From: Choanephora cucurbitarum
Taxonomy: Eukaryota; Mucoromycota; Mucoromycetes; Mucorales; Choanephoraceae
NCBI GenBank assembly: GCA_025331435.1
Contig: JAIWNI010000047.1
Span: 124,001-188,000, forward strand
Reading direction: 5' to 3'
DNA length: 64,000 bases
Both the position numbers and the translations under genes were made by a program. The notes under the pieces were generated by a model, which had not been told where the DNA came from, made no database searches, and worked only from the letters and a program-made list of their open reading frames with translations. Below, in pieces: positions 1 through 12,124 of this stretch. Each line of letters starts with the position of its first letter. Position 1 is the first letter of the stretch.

Positions 1-384
1 GAACCCGAAGATGCACCATTATCTAAGGAACAACAATCGGAACTTCAAGATGCATTGACCAAGTTGCGCACAAAGGTTGATGTCTTGGAAGAACGTGCTC
101 AATTAAACGAAATCAAGTTCCAACATGAAGATTATAAGGAAGTAAGTAGATTTTGATATATGACAGCTTGTTAAAGTAACTAATTTTTTCTTTTTCAACA
201 GTTGATTGAAGAACTTAAGGATGCCACCAAGAAGGAAGCCGATAAAGCTACACTTCGTATGAGCAAAAAGTTGGAAAAGATGTTGGAGACTATCGACAAA
301 GAATTGGACGATATGGAAAAGTCCTCTTCAGCTAACAAGGAAACTCAAGCCGAAGAGTCACATAAAGAAGAAAAGACAAATTAG
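1..384 (+). CDS. 3' end of a coiled-coil protein gene (partial)
   Basis: The gene enters from outside the window. Exon 1-141 is open in frame 1, followed by an intron at 142-201 (GTAAGT donor, CAACAG acceptor) and a last exon 202-384 ending in TAG. Splicing keeps the frame exactly. The visible 107 residues are almost entirely charged heptad-like helix (runs such as KLRTKVDVLEERAQLNE and KKLEKMLETIDKELDDME), followed by a polar Ser/Glu/Lys-rich tail. This is a coiled-coil C-terminus. I do not recognise the family and the N-terminal part that would identify it is missing. The exon structure and codon usage resemble the neighbouring genes, so I think it is a real gene rather than a chance frame. 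Confidence 0.8.
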
Positions 385-1310
385 AGAAACATTGATGTTA
401 GATTTATTTAATAATAAAATTACCCTTTGCAATAAGCAATTCATTTGTTTCTAGACCTATTTTGCTAACAAAAGCTTAGCAGACAAATGAATAAAGAAGG
501 GATTTTTGAATCGTTATGTAATTTAGGACAGCACTTTTTATAGACAGTGTAATTACTAAAAAAAAAATAAGAGTTCAGAAGACATCTCATTAGTGGTAAT
601 ATTATCCAAATTAAAGCATGATCCAGGAAATTTACATTATCTCCTGACTCAGGGAAGCTAAGTTCTTTCGGCTAATTACACGCGATGAGTGCCAAGAGTT
701 AAATAGCACTCGTTCTAATTCCATTTGTTGAAACAAGATTTTGTGACATTATATGCTGATTCGTCTATTGGATGTCTTTTAAAACAAAATGATATTGATC
801 TTTACATCTAAAAAGAGAAATTCCTTTAGTATTTTTAGTTTTAGCTATTTTGTTGACTTTGTTTTGTACGTGCTTTTTTTTTCTATTATTAACATTCTGG
901 TGTTCCCGTTTTAGAGTGGCAGTGCTTTATTATTAGGTTAAGAACCAGAAGTCCGCAGAGTTGAAGGTGAAAATCACAAATATGGCATTCTAGGTGCTGC
1001 TGCCGCGTGTAACATTGTCTGATATTCATTTTATAAAAAAAAACAAATTTGATTCTTCTTGTTTCCCTCCTCTTGTCTTTTTCTTTCTTTCTTCTTTTTT
1101 TATTGTATACTTTCCTTTTCTAGTAGATCAAATATTATCATCTTCCTTACAACTCATATATAGAGTCATAATTTACATAACATGGTGACAGTTGATAAAA
1201 TCGTAATTATCTTCGATTCCTATTTCTTACTTTACAACTCGAGAACGGATTTCATCTAACAATCTAATGTATGATAGGTTAGACGAATTACAGAAACTCG
1301 CTGGTCGAAA
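385..1310. other. Intergenic region, AT-rich
   Basis: It holds the presumed 3' UTR of the coiled-coil gene (AATAAA-like signals near 411-420) and the upstream region of the membrane-protein gene. A short coding-looking stretch at about 941-1021 (see findings) is the only notable content. Pyrimidine tracts around 1066-1115 may belong to the downstream promoter. Confidence 0.5.
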
Positions 1311-2552
1311 ATGTATATCTCAATGGCATTGTTGCAATGTATTTTCATTGTTGTATTGCAGGCAGCTATTTGTTATCAAAACACACAACAAGCCAATTTA
1401 CTTCCTGAAATCGACACAAGTGCTTTATTATCAAAAACAACAATTTCAGACACAATACCTATGCGAGCAAAAGACCGACTGGGTCGTATCAAATGGGAGA
1501 ACATTGCCTTCATGGGTTTTCAAGTGTGGTTCTTTGGCATGGCTGTAGATGCAGTAAGTGTAGCGTTAACCGAGGTTAACATTCAAGGCACTCACACTCA
1601 GACATTTAGACTGTTTATCAAAACACAGCTGAGATCTTAGTTTTGGCTGTCATTAATGGTCTATGCGCCATATTGGGTGCACTCGAAATTGTCGATGGTA
1701 TCAAGTGGTTAAAGCTATTGGAAGAAACATCATTCTCAACTATACCATTATCAATTGCCGAGAAGATTGAAATTGCATTGGCTGTTACTATCCTTGCATT
1801 TGCCGTTATCATGTGTTATTTGAGTTTTGCTATGTCAAAACAGTTTGGTTGGAATATCTACAAGAAGATTGGTGCTGATGTCCAGATTCAAAGTAAGTAC
1901 CCAGAAGGAGAAAGGGGGAAGAGAGAGAGGGGGGGCTTTGAACGTGTCTTCCATGACTTGCTTTATTAATTCAACTAATGTGCATACTTTCTCAACATAG
2001 AAATGTACCGTACTTTCCAATTTTTTGTATTAGCGCTTAAGATCAATATCTTCACAGAATTCATGGTTTCCGTATTTTATTTAATCCAATTCGCTCTAAA
2101 GCAAAGTCGTACAGAATGGGATACTTGGTTTCAACTGGCTTGTGCCATATTGATTATTCCAATGTTGTATTTTGCAAGAACAGCAGGCAGTGCAGAAAGC
2201 AAAGTTAGAATGATTATATTTATTTGTTTTCAAGCAGTCATTATTGTGCACTTTGCTTTGATCTTGAAAGAGACAATGCAACCAAACAATAACTGGTATA
2301 CTTGGATTGTTTTCGGTAAGCCCAAACGTGCTTTGATCTGTCATCCATGCCGTAATTAATTCTTTATTCTGTATAGTCTGTGTAGGAATGGCTGTTGATT
2401 TGACTACTATGGTCCTTGGTGTCATGACCATGACAAATTTCAAAGAGGGACTTAAACCATATGTTCAGCGTGGTGCTAAAAACAAGAAGCACCATGACTT
2501 GGAGCTCAACAAAACAAACACCAATGATACATGGCAAATTGATGATAATTAA
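1311..2552 (+). CDS. Multi-pass membrane protein, about seven transmembrane segments, unknown function
   Basis: Four exons: 1311-1553, 1634-1892, 2001-2315 and 2377-2552, giving about 330 residues. All junctions have GT-AG ends and keep the frame. About seven hydrophobic segments can be seen: an N-terminal one (FIVVLQAAIC), one before and one across the first junction (FMGFQVWFFGMAVDA then ILVLAVINGLC), then IALAVTILAFAVIMCY, INIFTEFMVSVFYLI, LACAILIIPMLYF, MIIFICFQAVIIVHFALIL and a last one around WYTWIVFVCVGMAVDL. The tail is short, charged and Lys/Asn-rich. The layout resembles a fungal seven-helix protein, but no signature lets me name the family. The start at 1311 is the first ATG in the open frame; an upstream exon cannot be excluded. 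Confidence 0.75.
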
Positions 2553-2852
2553 TAATTCTCTCTTTTTTTGTTTTTCATTATTTTCTTTCTTTCTAATGTT
2601 TACATTATACCTGATATGTATTATTTAATAGAATCTCCTTCCTTGTTTCCTATTTTACTCCTACAAAGAAAAACATATTCTTTCCTTTTAAACAAAAACA
2701 AAAAAAAAAGACTGCATATATAGATATATATACATACATTCATACTTATCTTATACTCCCTCCTTTCCTTATACATTTATAATAATAAATATCAATAGAC
2801 AATACAGCAGAATTACAAAATTTTAATAGTAATAATAAATAACAAATTAAAC

Positions 2853-4285
2853 TTAAGCAAAGGGAGGGAAAGACTTGGCAGGAACGGCATTAGCAGAATT
2901 AGGGGATTCCGCTGGTGGTGAGCTTACAGCACTGCTAGGATTGCTGACGGTCCCTTTCAAGGCCATCAATTGATTTGAACGGAAAGTTTCATAGTGAATG
3001 ATGGCTGTTGTCTCAACCAAATCTTGCAAGTGTGTTCGAGTCAAGAAGTTGCGCAGGTGAACAAACTCACAATGTCTTTCGTCTTCAACAACAATTGTAC
3101 CCCATCTGGTCTTACGTCCAATCACAGCTCTACCGTCAACAACAACCTGTTTTTCGGAGCCTACAACGGCGAAAGGAAGTAGATCCTGTTGTCAAAATAA
3201 TAAGTAAATCCTCTTCTTTTCTCATTGGCTATCTCTGTCTTACTCTAATACTGTTGTTTAACAAACGTTCTTCATCGTCATGTTCTTCAGGTAAATCATA
3301 AGGATACAGATCAATGTTGTGGAAGGCGAGTTCTTCGTTGATCTATAGGTTACATGGGTTAATTAAAAACGTTTCATACGCCTATCTGACACTTACTCTC
3401 TTTTTGAATGCAATACGTTCTTCAATTGTAAGTGAATCTGACTTGCCAATAACAGGTACTACATTGACAACTTCAACCAATTTCTTGAGAACAATCACAT
3501 CAATAGGCTTTAAGCTTGAGAGATATAAATAAATCAATAAATTGTTGGTGCAACCTTATCTAAAAAGTTACTTACGAGTGACCAGAAGGAGCGATAAAAT
3601 AAAGACAACAATGAACGCGGTTATCTTGAATGATTCTTTCACGCTGAGCAGTTAATTCTTTGCGAAGATAAGCAGAGTGTTGGTCCTTGATATATTTAAT
3701 AATAGGCTCCCAGCTTTGTTTTTTTAAAAAAAAAAGAGAAAACAGTGGTAAGAAACAAGCTTCGAGTTGGACATCTACAACATACCAATCGTCGTTGTCT
3801 ACTTGATCACCAAAACCAGGTGTGTCGACAATGTTCAGTCTTAAACGAACACCATTTTCCACGATGACTATAAAAAATATATTTAGTATGAGCGTGTGGG
3901 CATGTGCATATGAAACTATAGGTACCATGGGATACTGATTCAATTTGAGTTGTCTGCTTGCTTACATCTTGTACTTCAGTTCGACCTTTACTGTCGATGA
4001 GATGAGATGCAAACAAGGTGTTTACAAGAGTGGATTTTCCAAGACCAGTTTGACCTATTGTGTGTTGTTAGATTTTCCTTTTCGAGATCTCGAGTAAGAA
4101 GTATTACCAACAACCATGACATTAAATTGAAATCCTCGCTTAAGAGATTTTTTCTCGATTTGTTGAGTGATAGTGTCGAAACCGACATATCCATTAAGGG
4201 CTGTAGTATTCTAATAGATTTCGGTAAATTTTACAATTGATTTATCTGATTTTCGACTACTTACATCTTCGATAGCAGTAGACAT
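2853..4285 (-). CDS. cdc10: Septin, Cdc10 type
   Basis: Septins are GTP-binding proteins that assemble into filaments and rings at septation and budding or branching sites. Eight exons on the minus strand: 4265-4285, 4108-4210, 3926-4054, 3786-3867, 3576-3713, 3397-3514, 3244-3342 and 2853-3185, together 340 residues and fully in frame. The P-loop is GQTGLGKST, the G3 motif is DTPG, and the G4-like motif is GKSD (AKAD in many septins). The N-terminal YVGFDTITQQIEKKSLKRGF stretch is typical of Cdc10. The C-terminus lacks a long coiled coil and is a short Ser/Pro/Ala-rich tail, also as in Cdc10. Several phase-0, 1 and 2 introns of 50-70 nt interrupt the GTPase domain. The gene is divergent from the kinesin gene. 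Confidence 0.95.
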
Positions 4286-4818
4286 AGCGTAAATCAAATT
4301 AAAATATAAAAAGGGGGGAACGTAAAAAGTAGTAAAGAAAAAAATAAATAAATAAAATTAAGGCACTTTGTATATCGGCCTTTTGATTTTATATTTTGTT
4401 TATCAAAAAAAAAGTGCCACGGCTACACACAACTTACAGTGATGTTCAACAACAACAACAAAGAAGCAAGTCAGAGACATACAACTTACTTGTCAGTTCA
4501 AGCAACGCTTATTAGTATTTCCTTAAGGCTTTTACATCATAGCTCTGTCAAACATTAAGTTACGAAAGACTGTTTGTTTATTATTTATTTTCTTGCCCTT
4601 GTGTATCATTTGTTCAACTTCAGCGAACAAGAAAAGTCTTGTTTTGGTAGTTTACACATTTTCTTTTCTTTCTCTCTCTCTCTTTTTTTCAATCCATCTG
4701 GCAATCTCCGCAACGTTCACTTCTCTCGCTTTTTCTCTCTCTTGTCTTTTCTTTCCTTTCTGTTTGCTTTATTTATTCATTCATACTTTGATACAAAGAA
4801 CAAGAAGAGATTGAGGAT
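4286..4818. promoter_or_regulatory. Divergent promoter region between septin and kinesin genes
   Basis: This 533-bp gap separates two gene starts pointing away from each other. It contains poly-A and poly-pyrimidine tracts (CT-rich at 4660-4765 just before the kinesin start) and a CAA-repeat near 4446-4465. I see no clear TATA box. Both genes act in cytoskeleton and division, so shared control is possible but not shown. Confidence 0.5.
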
Positions 4819-7800
4819 ATGACAAAAGAAAGCAGTTCACCGACAACTGCTGTTCAAGTAGGCATGTCTATTTCTCAATGAATCTTTGATGCAATTCAAC
4901 TAAAAAAAAAAGCTTTATTAGCTCTTCGCATTAGACCATTGACTGACCGTGACCGTGCACAACCTCGATTTGCCAATCTTGCTAATGATGATGTGCTCAA
5001 AATATTCGATAAAACTGTTAAAGTAGTATCGCAAAATAAACTATTCACATTTGACCATGTGTTTGGAACAGAGAGCACACAAGAGGAAATCTTTTCGACT
5101 ATAGGCGATCAACTTATTCGTAAATTTATTGAAGGTATTAAATTTAAAGGAGACAACAAAACGCATGAGTGTTATCTTTATCATTGGAATATGTCTTGAC
5201 TGTTTCTTTTTTCTGCATATAGGTTACAACATTACTATCCTGGCCTATGTAAAGTGAATTCTAAAAAAAAAAATATCAGGCTAAATAAAAATAAATTTCT
5301 TTAGGGCCAAACGTCTTCCGGTAAGACATATACCATGGGTACAGCTGCAAATGGGGCTAGTACCAACTCAGCAAACGAAGGCATTGTGCCTAGATCAATG
5401 GCACTTTTATTTGATTTATTGCATAACAACCAAGGCGAACGACCTATCTCACCTACTTCATCCATATCATCATCCACAACTACATCTAACAAAAGTGGGA
5501 GTCGGTTAAGACCCAAATCAAGAATTGGGCGTGCCTCGCATGTGCCACAAGTGAGCACTAACAATAGCCATTCACCTAAAACAAAATTTACCGTCAAAGT
5601 TTCATTTATTGAAATTTATAATGAAGACCTGCACGATTTACTTAACTCAGCTCCACAGGAAGAACTGCCGCCGATCACTATCCGTGAAGATACCAAGGGC
5701 AGAATCTATTGGACAGGTGTAAAGGAAGTTACTGTCCATAGCACGGATGATGTTCTTTAGTAAGCAGCTATTTAACAAACATAATTACTTTTCGATTTTA
5801 ATGTTCCAAATTGTAAAGCTATCTCGAGCAAGGTACCCAAAACAGAGCAACTGGTGCAACAGACATGAATGAGAAATCATCACGATCTCATGCTATTTTT
5901 TCGGTGTCATTAAAGCAGGAAAAATGGATACCCTCAGAAACCAGCAAAAAGATGCCAAGACCTCAGAGCTCACTCAGCTTACGTTCAGGCTCAAATACCC
6001 GTTCATCATCAGCACAACCACCTGAAGAAGGCGAATGGCTGATTACAACATCTAAATTTCATTTTGTTGATTTGGCAGGCAGTGAAAGAGTAAGCAACCT
6101 TTTTTTCTTTGGGCATAACATCACTTGTTCTGATCATTTCGAGCTAGTTAAAACGTACAGCTGCAGAAGGAGACCGTCGTAAAGAAGGTATCAACATCAA
6201 TGCAGGTTTACTTGCTTTGGGCAATGTCATTTCTGCCTTGGGTGATCCTTCAAAGAAAAGCGTCCATGTACCCTACCGTGACTCTAAATTGACTCGTTTG
6301 CTTCAGGATTCATTGGGTGGCAGTGCCACCACTCTGATGATTGCCTGTGCCAGTCCCGCCGAGTACAACCTGGCAGAGACAGTCAATACCCTACAGTACG
6401 CTAACCGTGCTCGCAACATCAAGAACCGTTCTGAAAAGAATCAGGTGGAAGAATGGATGACGACCGAAAATGTCGAACTGCTTCGTTCTATCATCAGTAA
6501 ACTGAAAAACGAACTCAACTATTTAAAAGCAAGCAAAGGGTCACATTCCAACCACATTGATGACGGAATGGACGATGCTATGTCATCCACTTCCTCTGCC
6601 CATTCAATGGAAGAAGTCTATCATGAGCAGCGCTTGTTGATTGCTGATCTTCAACGACAGCTTGAAGAGTTAGATGGCGAAGCTTCTGTCACACGAGAAC
6701 GCAATCGTATGGTCGAAAAGGAATTACAACGTGCACGACTATTGGAATCCATGTCACAAAATAAACAGGTGGATTTCCAACATCTAGTTGAGCCTGTGAT
6801 TGAAGAATACGAAAAGAGCGTTTCTAAGCTTGAATCGCAGTTGGCAATGACCAAAGCAGCCCTCAATCATTCAGAAATAGGTTTTGAAGAACAACAGACA
6901 AAGATCAACCAGCTCGAAAGTCTGCTTCGTGCACAAGAACATACCATCAATGAACTCAGATTGCGTCTTAGTAAAGTACTTGAACGTGAGCAGAATAACG
7001 AGAGTTACATTCTCGAACTCGAGACAAAACTGATGAAATCAGCCAACGAGACACACAAGGACCAAGAGATGCTGAACGAGTTAAAGACAAGGATCACAAA
7101 ACTTAAAGAGACAGACGAGAATACAGAGCAGTACATCATCAACCTGGAACAACGCTTAGCTGCAAGCGATGCTGAACGAAACGTGTTGCAACACTGTATT
7201 GAAGATTTGGAAAAGAAGATTGAGGCTAAAGAGCGTACGAACGTTGAACTCCTGAAACGACTTTCAAAGACAACGACGAGCGCATCGAACGAAAAAGCCA
7301 TTTTAGAAGAACTCGATCAAGTCAACTCAAAATACGCAGAGCTCGAGAAAGAACGTGATCAGCTACAGCAACAGATCGACCAGATTCAACAGACTAGACA
7401 GAGCAATTCAGAAACTAGTCATGACAGTACCGCCTTTGACGACGAGCTCACACAACAAAGGCCCTCAAGTGCTTCATCCCTTGGAAGCATCGGCAACAAG
7501 AACAAGAGAAGCAACAGTCGAAAGAGCCTGAAGGACGAATCAGACACTGCCTCTTCTATGTCTGCCTTGCTTCAAGCTGAATCACACCTAAAAGAACAGA
7601 CTGAAAGAGCAAACCATCTTCAGGACACACTAGATCGCTTAAGATTCGATCATGAAGAGACAGTAAAAGAGCTTGACGAAGTGCTACAACGTTACCATGA
7701 AGCACAGGAACAACTTGACTTTCTAGAACGTGATTCGTCTACTGAACTGCCAGGCAAAAAGAACAACGATCTGAGTAACGAGATTGCTCAGGCAACCATC

Positions 7801-9942
7801 GGACAAGAAAAGTCTGTGTACGAACATCAAATCAAAGAGCTTGAACACCGCGTTCAATCGCTCACAAAAAAGATCACCATCAAGGACTCTGAATTGGAAA
7901 TCGCCAATGATACCATTCGTAAACTGACCGAACAATTGACGACCACCCAAAAGGAACTTGAAGAACTAAAGACGTCTGAAGAAAAAGAAGATGTCAAAGG
8001 TCTATTAGAACAAGAAAAGAAGCAGACCTCTCATTGGAAATCAGCTCATCAGGAACTGAAGCAAGACATGGATAAGCTGTCTCATGACTTAGATGAAAAG
8101 GAACAATTCATAGCTCAATTGAAAGAACGACTAGATGAGGACAGCACGAGCCGTGAAAGTCTTCAGGCTCAATACGACCAAACTTCTCAACAAGCAACTG
8201 AATTACAAAAGAAATTGGCTGAAACAACTGCTTCATTGGCTGTCTTGAGAATTGCACATGATCATCTTCAAACACAACTTGCTAATGAGCAAGCCAAACA
8301 AGAAGCCAAGAACCACCCATCTGAGCTTGAACAAGTGCAACAGGACATGAACACCAAGATCAAGGAACTCAACACTATGTTGGCCAAAGCAACTTCCGAT
8401 AAGGAAACAGCTCTAGAGAAACTAGCCATGTTAGAAGAAAACTTCCAACACCAGACAGACAATGGTGATAAGGCCGCCTATCAAGCTGAACTCACCAAAC
8501 TCAAGTCGACCTCTGAAAGTACTCTTCAGGAACTCAAACAACAGGTACAGACACTAGAGACTCAACTGGAGACATCAAAACTCCTTCAGGAAGAGATGAC
8601 AGCTGATCATGAGATGCAAGTGAATGAGCTGACACAAAACTTTGAGAATGCCTCGCGTCAACTGCTGGAACAGATCACAGAGCTTGAACGTACATTAGAA
8701 CAGGCCAAGACAGAACATGAAACCACCTTGACAGAACGCGATCATCATATCACGCAACTCTCTCAACACTTTGAGACTGCCACACGCGAGATGGAAGAGC
8801 AGATCTCTCAGTTGGAGAGTGAATTAGAGGCTTCCAAGGAACTTCACCAGGAGATTCTGATCAGTCATAATGAGCGCTTACGTGATGCTACAGCAACTAT
8901 TCAACAAGAACAAGCTCAAGTACAACACGATCTTCAGGCCAAGATCAAGCAGCTGGAAGACCGACTGACTGAAACTGATGCCAAGGACCCTACTGAACCT
9001 ATCAAAGTACAACTGGCAGAGACTCAATTGGCGTTGGAGCAGCTAGAAACACGTCATGCTCAAGAACTCCTTCAGATCCAAACTGAACACCAAAAGGCAC
9101 TGGAGCAAGAAGTAAGTCGAGGTCGAGCTGCCCTCAAGGAAGTTCAAGCAGAACTTGAGGCTATACAACAAGAGAATCAAACCCTGAGAGATCAAAAGTC
9201 ACTTCCCAAACAGATCAGTCTTCACAAGAACACGAGTTCCGATCGTGTTGCTGAAAAGATAGCCCAGCTTGAATCTCAATGCCAACCCACACCAGCCAAG
9301 ACAAGTCCTCAACGACAACTGGAGCGCCTTCAGGCTCAATTGAAAGAGGGACAAGAGCAGATGGAACGAATGAGAAAGGAACAAGAGGATGCATCTCAAG
9401 TGTCTGACACACTGGAGGCATTACGTAGGTCGTACGCTGAAAAGGAAGAAGCGATGGAACAACAACAGGAGCGCATGACTGACCTTGAGAGTCAAATAAG
9501 GCGTATGCAAGAAGACAATCTAGAGTACACAGCACTTTCAGGTGAACTAGAAAAGGAAATCCATCGTATGACAGAGGAAAATGAAGGGCTTGTGGAAGCA
9601 CTTGAAGAAAGCGAAGAGACTGTGCAAGGCTACAAGGCCAAGCTAGAACAGCTGAAATCAATCGTGGGCAGTCAGCATGAGGATGGGCTGGTGGATAGTG
9701 TGAGGCGATTGAAAGAAGAATCGAACAATAACGGATCGGGAGCTCTGTCACAAAATATGATTTCGAGTGCCGATTATGATCAGTTAAAGAAGGAGCATGA
9801 AGAACAAATGAGGCAGATGGTGTCTCTGCAGCAATTTGAAGAACAAAAGCAAAAATATGAGGCATCTGAAAAAGCAAGAAAGAAATTAGAAAAGCAATTA
9901 GAGGAATTGTTAGCCAAAAAGTCTTCATTCTTGTGTTTTTAA
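4819..9942 (+). CDS. Kinesin-4-like motor protein with very long coiled coil
   Basis: Predicted microtubule plus-end motor, 1600 residues. Exons: 4819-4861, 4922-5134, 5223-5248 (26 nt), 5305-5759, 5819-6089 and 6148-9942. The N-terminal motor domain shows VQVALRIRPL, P-loop GQTSSGKT (about residue 95), switch I NEKSSRSH (about 263-270), switch II DLAGSER (330-336) and the neck ANRARNIKN (about 421), a combination typical of kinesin-4 (KIF4/KIF21/KIF27). The VQVALRIRPL junction requires a GC-AG first intron (4862-4921); every GT alternative breaks the frame. Residues about 440-1600 are nearly continuous coiled coil encoded in one exon of 3.8 kb, with a short Ser-rich polar break near residues 760-800. 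No Cys-rich or WD40 tail is visible, unlike KIF4 or KIF21. The protein stops at FLCF. Confidence 0.93.
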
Positions 9943-11139
9943 ACTTGTAACTCTTATAGCATAATAAATATAATTTGACAAAGTTGTCAATGTAACAAAA
10001 AGGAATGACATGAAGATGACTCTCACCTGTGTACTACTAGTAATCATTTAGGCTTTGGATTTATGTCAAGGATTGACACTGTTTTAGAGTTTATTATCTT
10101 AACTACGCATCTATTGTTTGATCACCTTATATGATCTCTTTAGACTGCTGATATTGAGTAACATGATCATATGATATGAGATGACCTAGCGTATTTTTTT
10201 TCTTAATACATACATACATACATAAGATAGTCATCTATAAACCTTTTTTTTTATTATTATTTGAATGACTTATTTTCAACTGTCATGAAATAGTTGTCAA
10301 ATGAAACAGGTGAATGTTACTGTATTTGGGTAGAATTGCTTTATAACTGTAATGACATATTTAGAAGGTGTCTCAATCAAACAGGGCTTAAAATAGTAAA
10401 GCAGCACAACAAAGAGGGCTAAAATAGTTAAACTTTTAAGTGATTTCATGTCAAAGTCTCTTTCTTCACTTTCGAATGATCTCTTGTTCTAGATGCACAC
10501 GTGGCTCCCCCATTGTACAGCATGATCTATTTTACATAATGATTATACTCAGCTGACAGCGTTTATGCAAATAGGAGGAAGGATTTATTGTTCAGGAGTC
10601 ACATACCGTACCGCCAAAAATGGCATAAAGTGATGGTTCATCTTTCAAACACTCCATTTCTCCCGCCCATAGTCTATTCTCCCTTTTTCAGTTACTCCTA
10701 TAAGAAAAAGATAGCGTGTGTCTTCTATTCACAAAAAAAATAAAATGAGTTAGTGTCAAGTTGGTCTGTGCTTTTTTTTTTTGAAGTCCAAGATCGGAAT
10801 GAATTTACCCGGGAAAGAGACATAAAGAAAGAATAGCCATTTGACATTCAATAGGGCTTTCATTCAAAAGGGAAGGAGAGAAGGAGGATGAAACAGATGG
10901 TTGTTGCAACAACTTATTATCAAACAAGCGTTTATTATTGCTCCTATTTTCAGTTGGTTTAAGTAGCACAACTCTCCTTTATATAGCTATCTATTTTGTT
11001 ATACTTAAATGATTGTACTACTTTCTTAAAGGTAAATAAAAATATCATCTGGCAACTTTTTTTTATTTTTTTTTTTGCTTTCTTTTTATTTTTCTTTCTC
11101 TCTCTATTTTTTTTGTGTGTGTATATATATATAGATAAG
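9943..11139. other. Intergenic region upstream of homeobox gene
   Basis: About 1.2 kb, AT-rich. It has poly-T tracts, a short (CATA)n run near 10207-10224, and a perfect 14-bp palindrome at 10900-10913. A CT- and T-rich tract at 11058-11112 and a TATATATATA stretch near 11122-11132 directly precede the homeobox start. No open frame here looks coding. Confidence 0.5.
10900..10913. promoter_or_regulatory. Perfect 14-bp palindrome, candidate dimer-binding site
   Basis: The sequence GTTGTTGCAACAAC equals its own reverse complement. It lies about 230 bp upstream of the homeobox gene start, in a place where promoter elements are expected. Perfect 14-bp palindromes are uncommon by chance, but its function is an inference. 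Confidence 0.3.
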
Positions 11140-12124
11140 ATGGCCTATCGCTTTGAAAAAGTAATATACCAAAAAATAGACACTGAAACAGATACTTATC
11201 TGCTATCTTCTTAGTATGCCTCCAAATCATTCTGTCCCCTTATTCTATACCATGACAGTCCATCAAGGCAACTATCAATTCAACTAAGCGAAAATAAAGA
11301 ACATGACCGTACAGCCATTGATCGTCATCGTCAGAAAATCAATGAGATGTTGGAACACAATGCACAATTCTGGACTTCAAAAGCAGAAGGTAATATAAGC
11401 CATAGACTATCTTTTCTGTAGACTCTAACTTTATTACAAACAGACATCAAGGTGTCACCCAGCACAAGCACTACATCGAATCTAAGTTCAAGTTCTAGTT
11501 CTTCTGGTGACAGTGTGGCCACCATTGAACATGCTCCGTACCACCCATCACGAATGAATGCATCACCTGAAGTAGAAGAAGAGGAAGAAGAAAAGCTCAA
11601 CTTCTCTAAACCAAGGTCAGTCAAGACATCAACTGACACCACAAAAAAGAGGCGCAGAGGCAATCTTCCCAAGGAGGTGACAGAATTCCTTCGTAAATGG
11701 CTTATACAACACAAGAAACACCCTTACCCAGCTGAGAAAGAGAAGGCAGATTTAGCACGTCATACAGGCCTCACTGTCAATCAGATCAGTAACTGGTTTA
11801 TCAATGCTCGACGTCGTATCCTTCAACCTATGTTAGAATCAGAAAACATGTCTGCCCAAATGATGGCTTATCCAGACCTTATGTATCCTAATGCCTATGA
11901 ACCTTCAAGACGCAGACGACATGACTTTTATACCTATCAAAGGGATTTCAACCCACCACCACAAGGTAATACGCACACTAGTTATCTTATAAATCATACT
12001 CACATTCTATTTATTAGCTGAACACCCAATGCCACCTATGAATGAATCTAATTATCCAGCCTATTCAGAACAAGAAAAATCTTCTTTCCGTAGACCCAAT
12101 GATCACCAATTATCCATGTATTGA
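11140..12124 (+). CDS. TALE-class (KN) homeodomain transcription factor
   Basis: Four exons, 11140-11160, 11215-11389, 11444-11965 and 12018-12124, give about 274 residues in frame. The homeodomain at roughly residues 133-195 has the three-residue loop extension sequence HKKHPYPAEKEK and the recognition helix NQISNWFINARRR, which are diagnostic of TALE/KN homeodomains. It is preceded by a basic KKRRRG run and an acidic EEEEEE stretch, and by a Ser-rich region. The C-terminal part is Pro-, Tyr- and Met-rich and disordered. Related fungal proteins regulate development or mating, but a specific role cannot be read here. The first exon is only 21 nt and encodes MAYRFEK. Confidence 0.92.

Noticed and set aside
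994..1188. Hydrophobic 64-codon plus-strand frame
   Set aside because: Low-complexity T-rich DNA, no conserved feature, and it does not join the downstream gene in frame.
9215..9928. 237-codon open frame on the minus strand
   Set aside because: It lies wholly antisense to the kinesin coiled-coil exon; it is a shadow of repetitive Glu/Gln/Leu codons and has no domain.
9925..9942. CaaX prenylation signal at the kinesin C-terminus (FLCF)
   Set aside because: The cysteine is at the second-last position, not the fourth-last.
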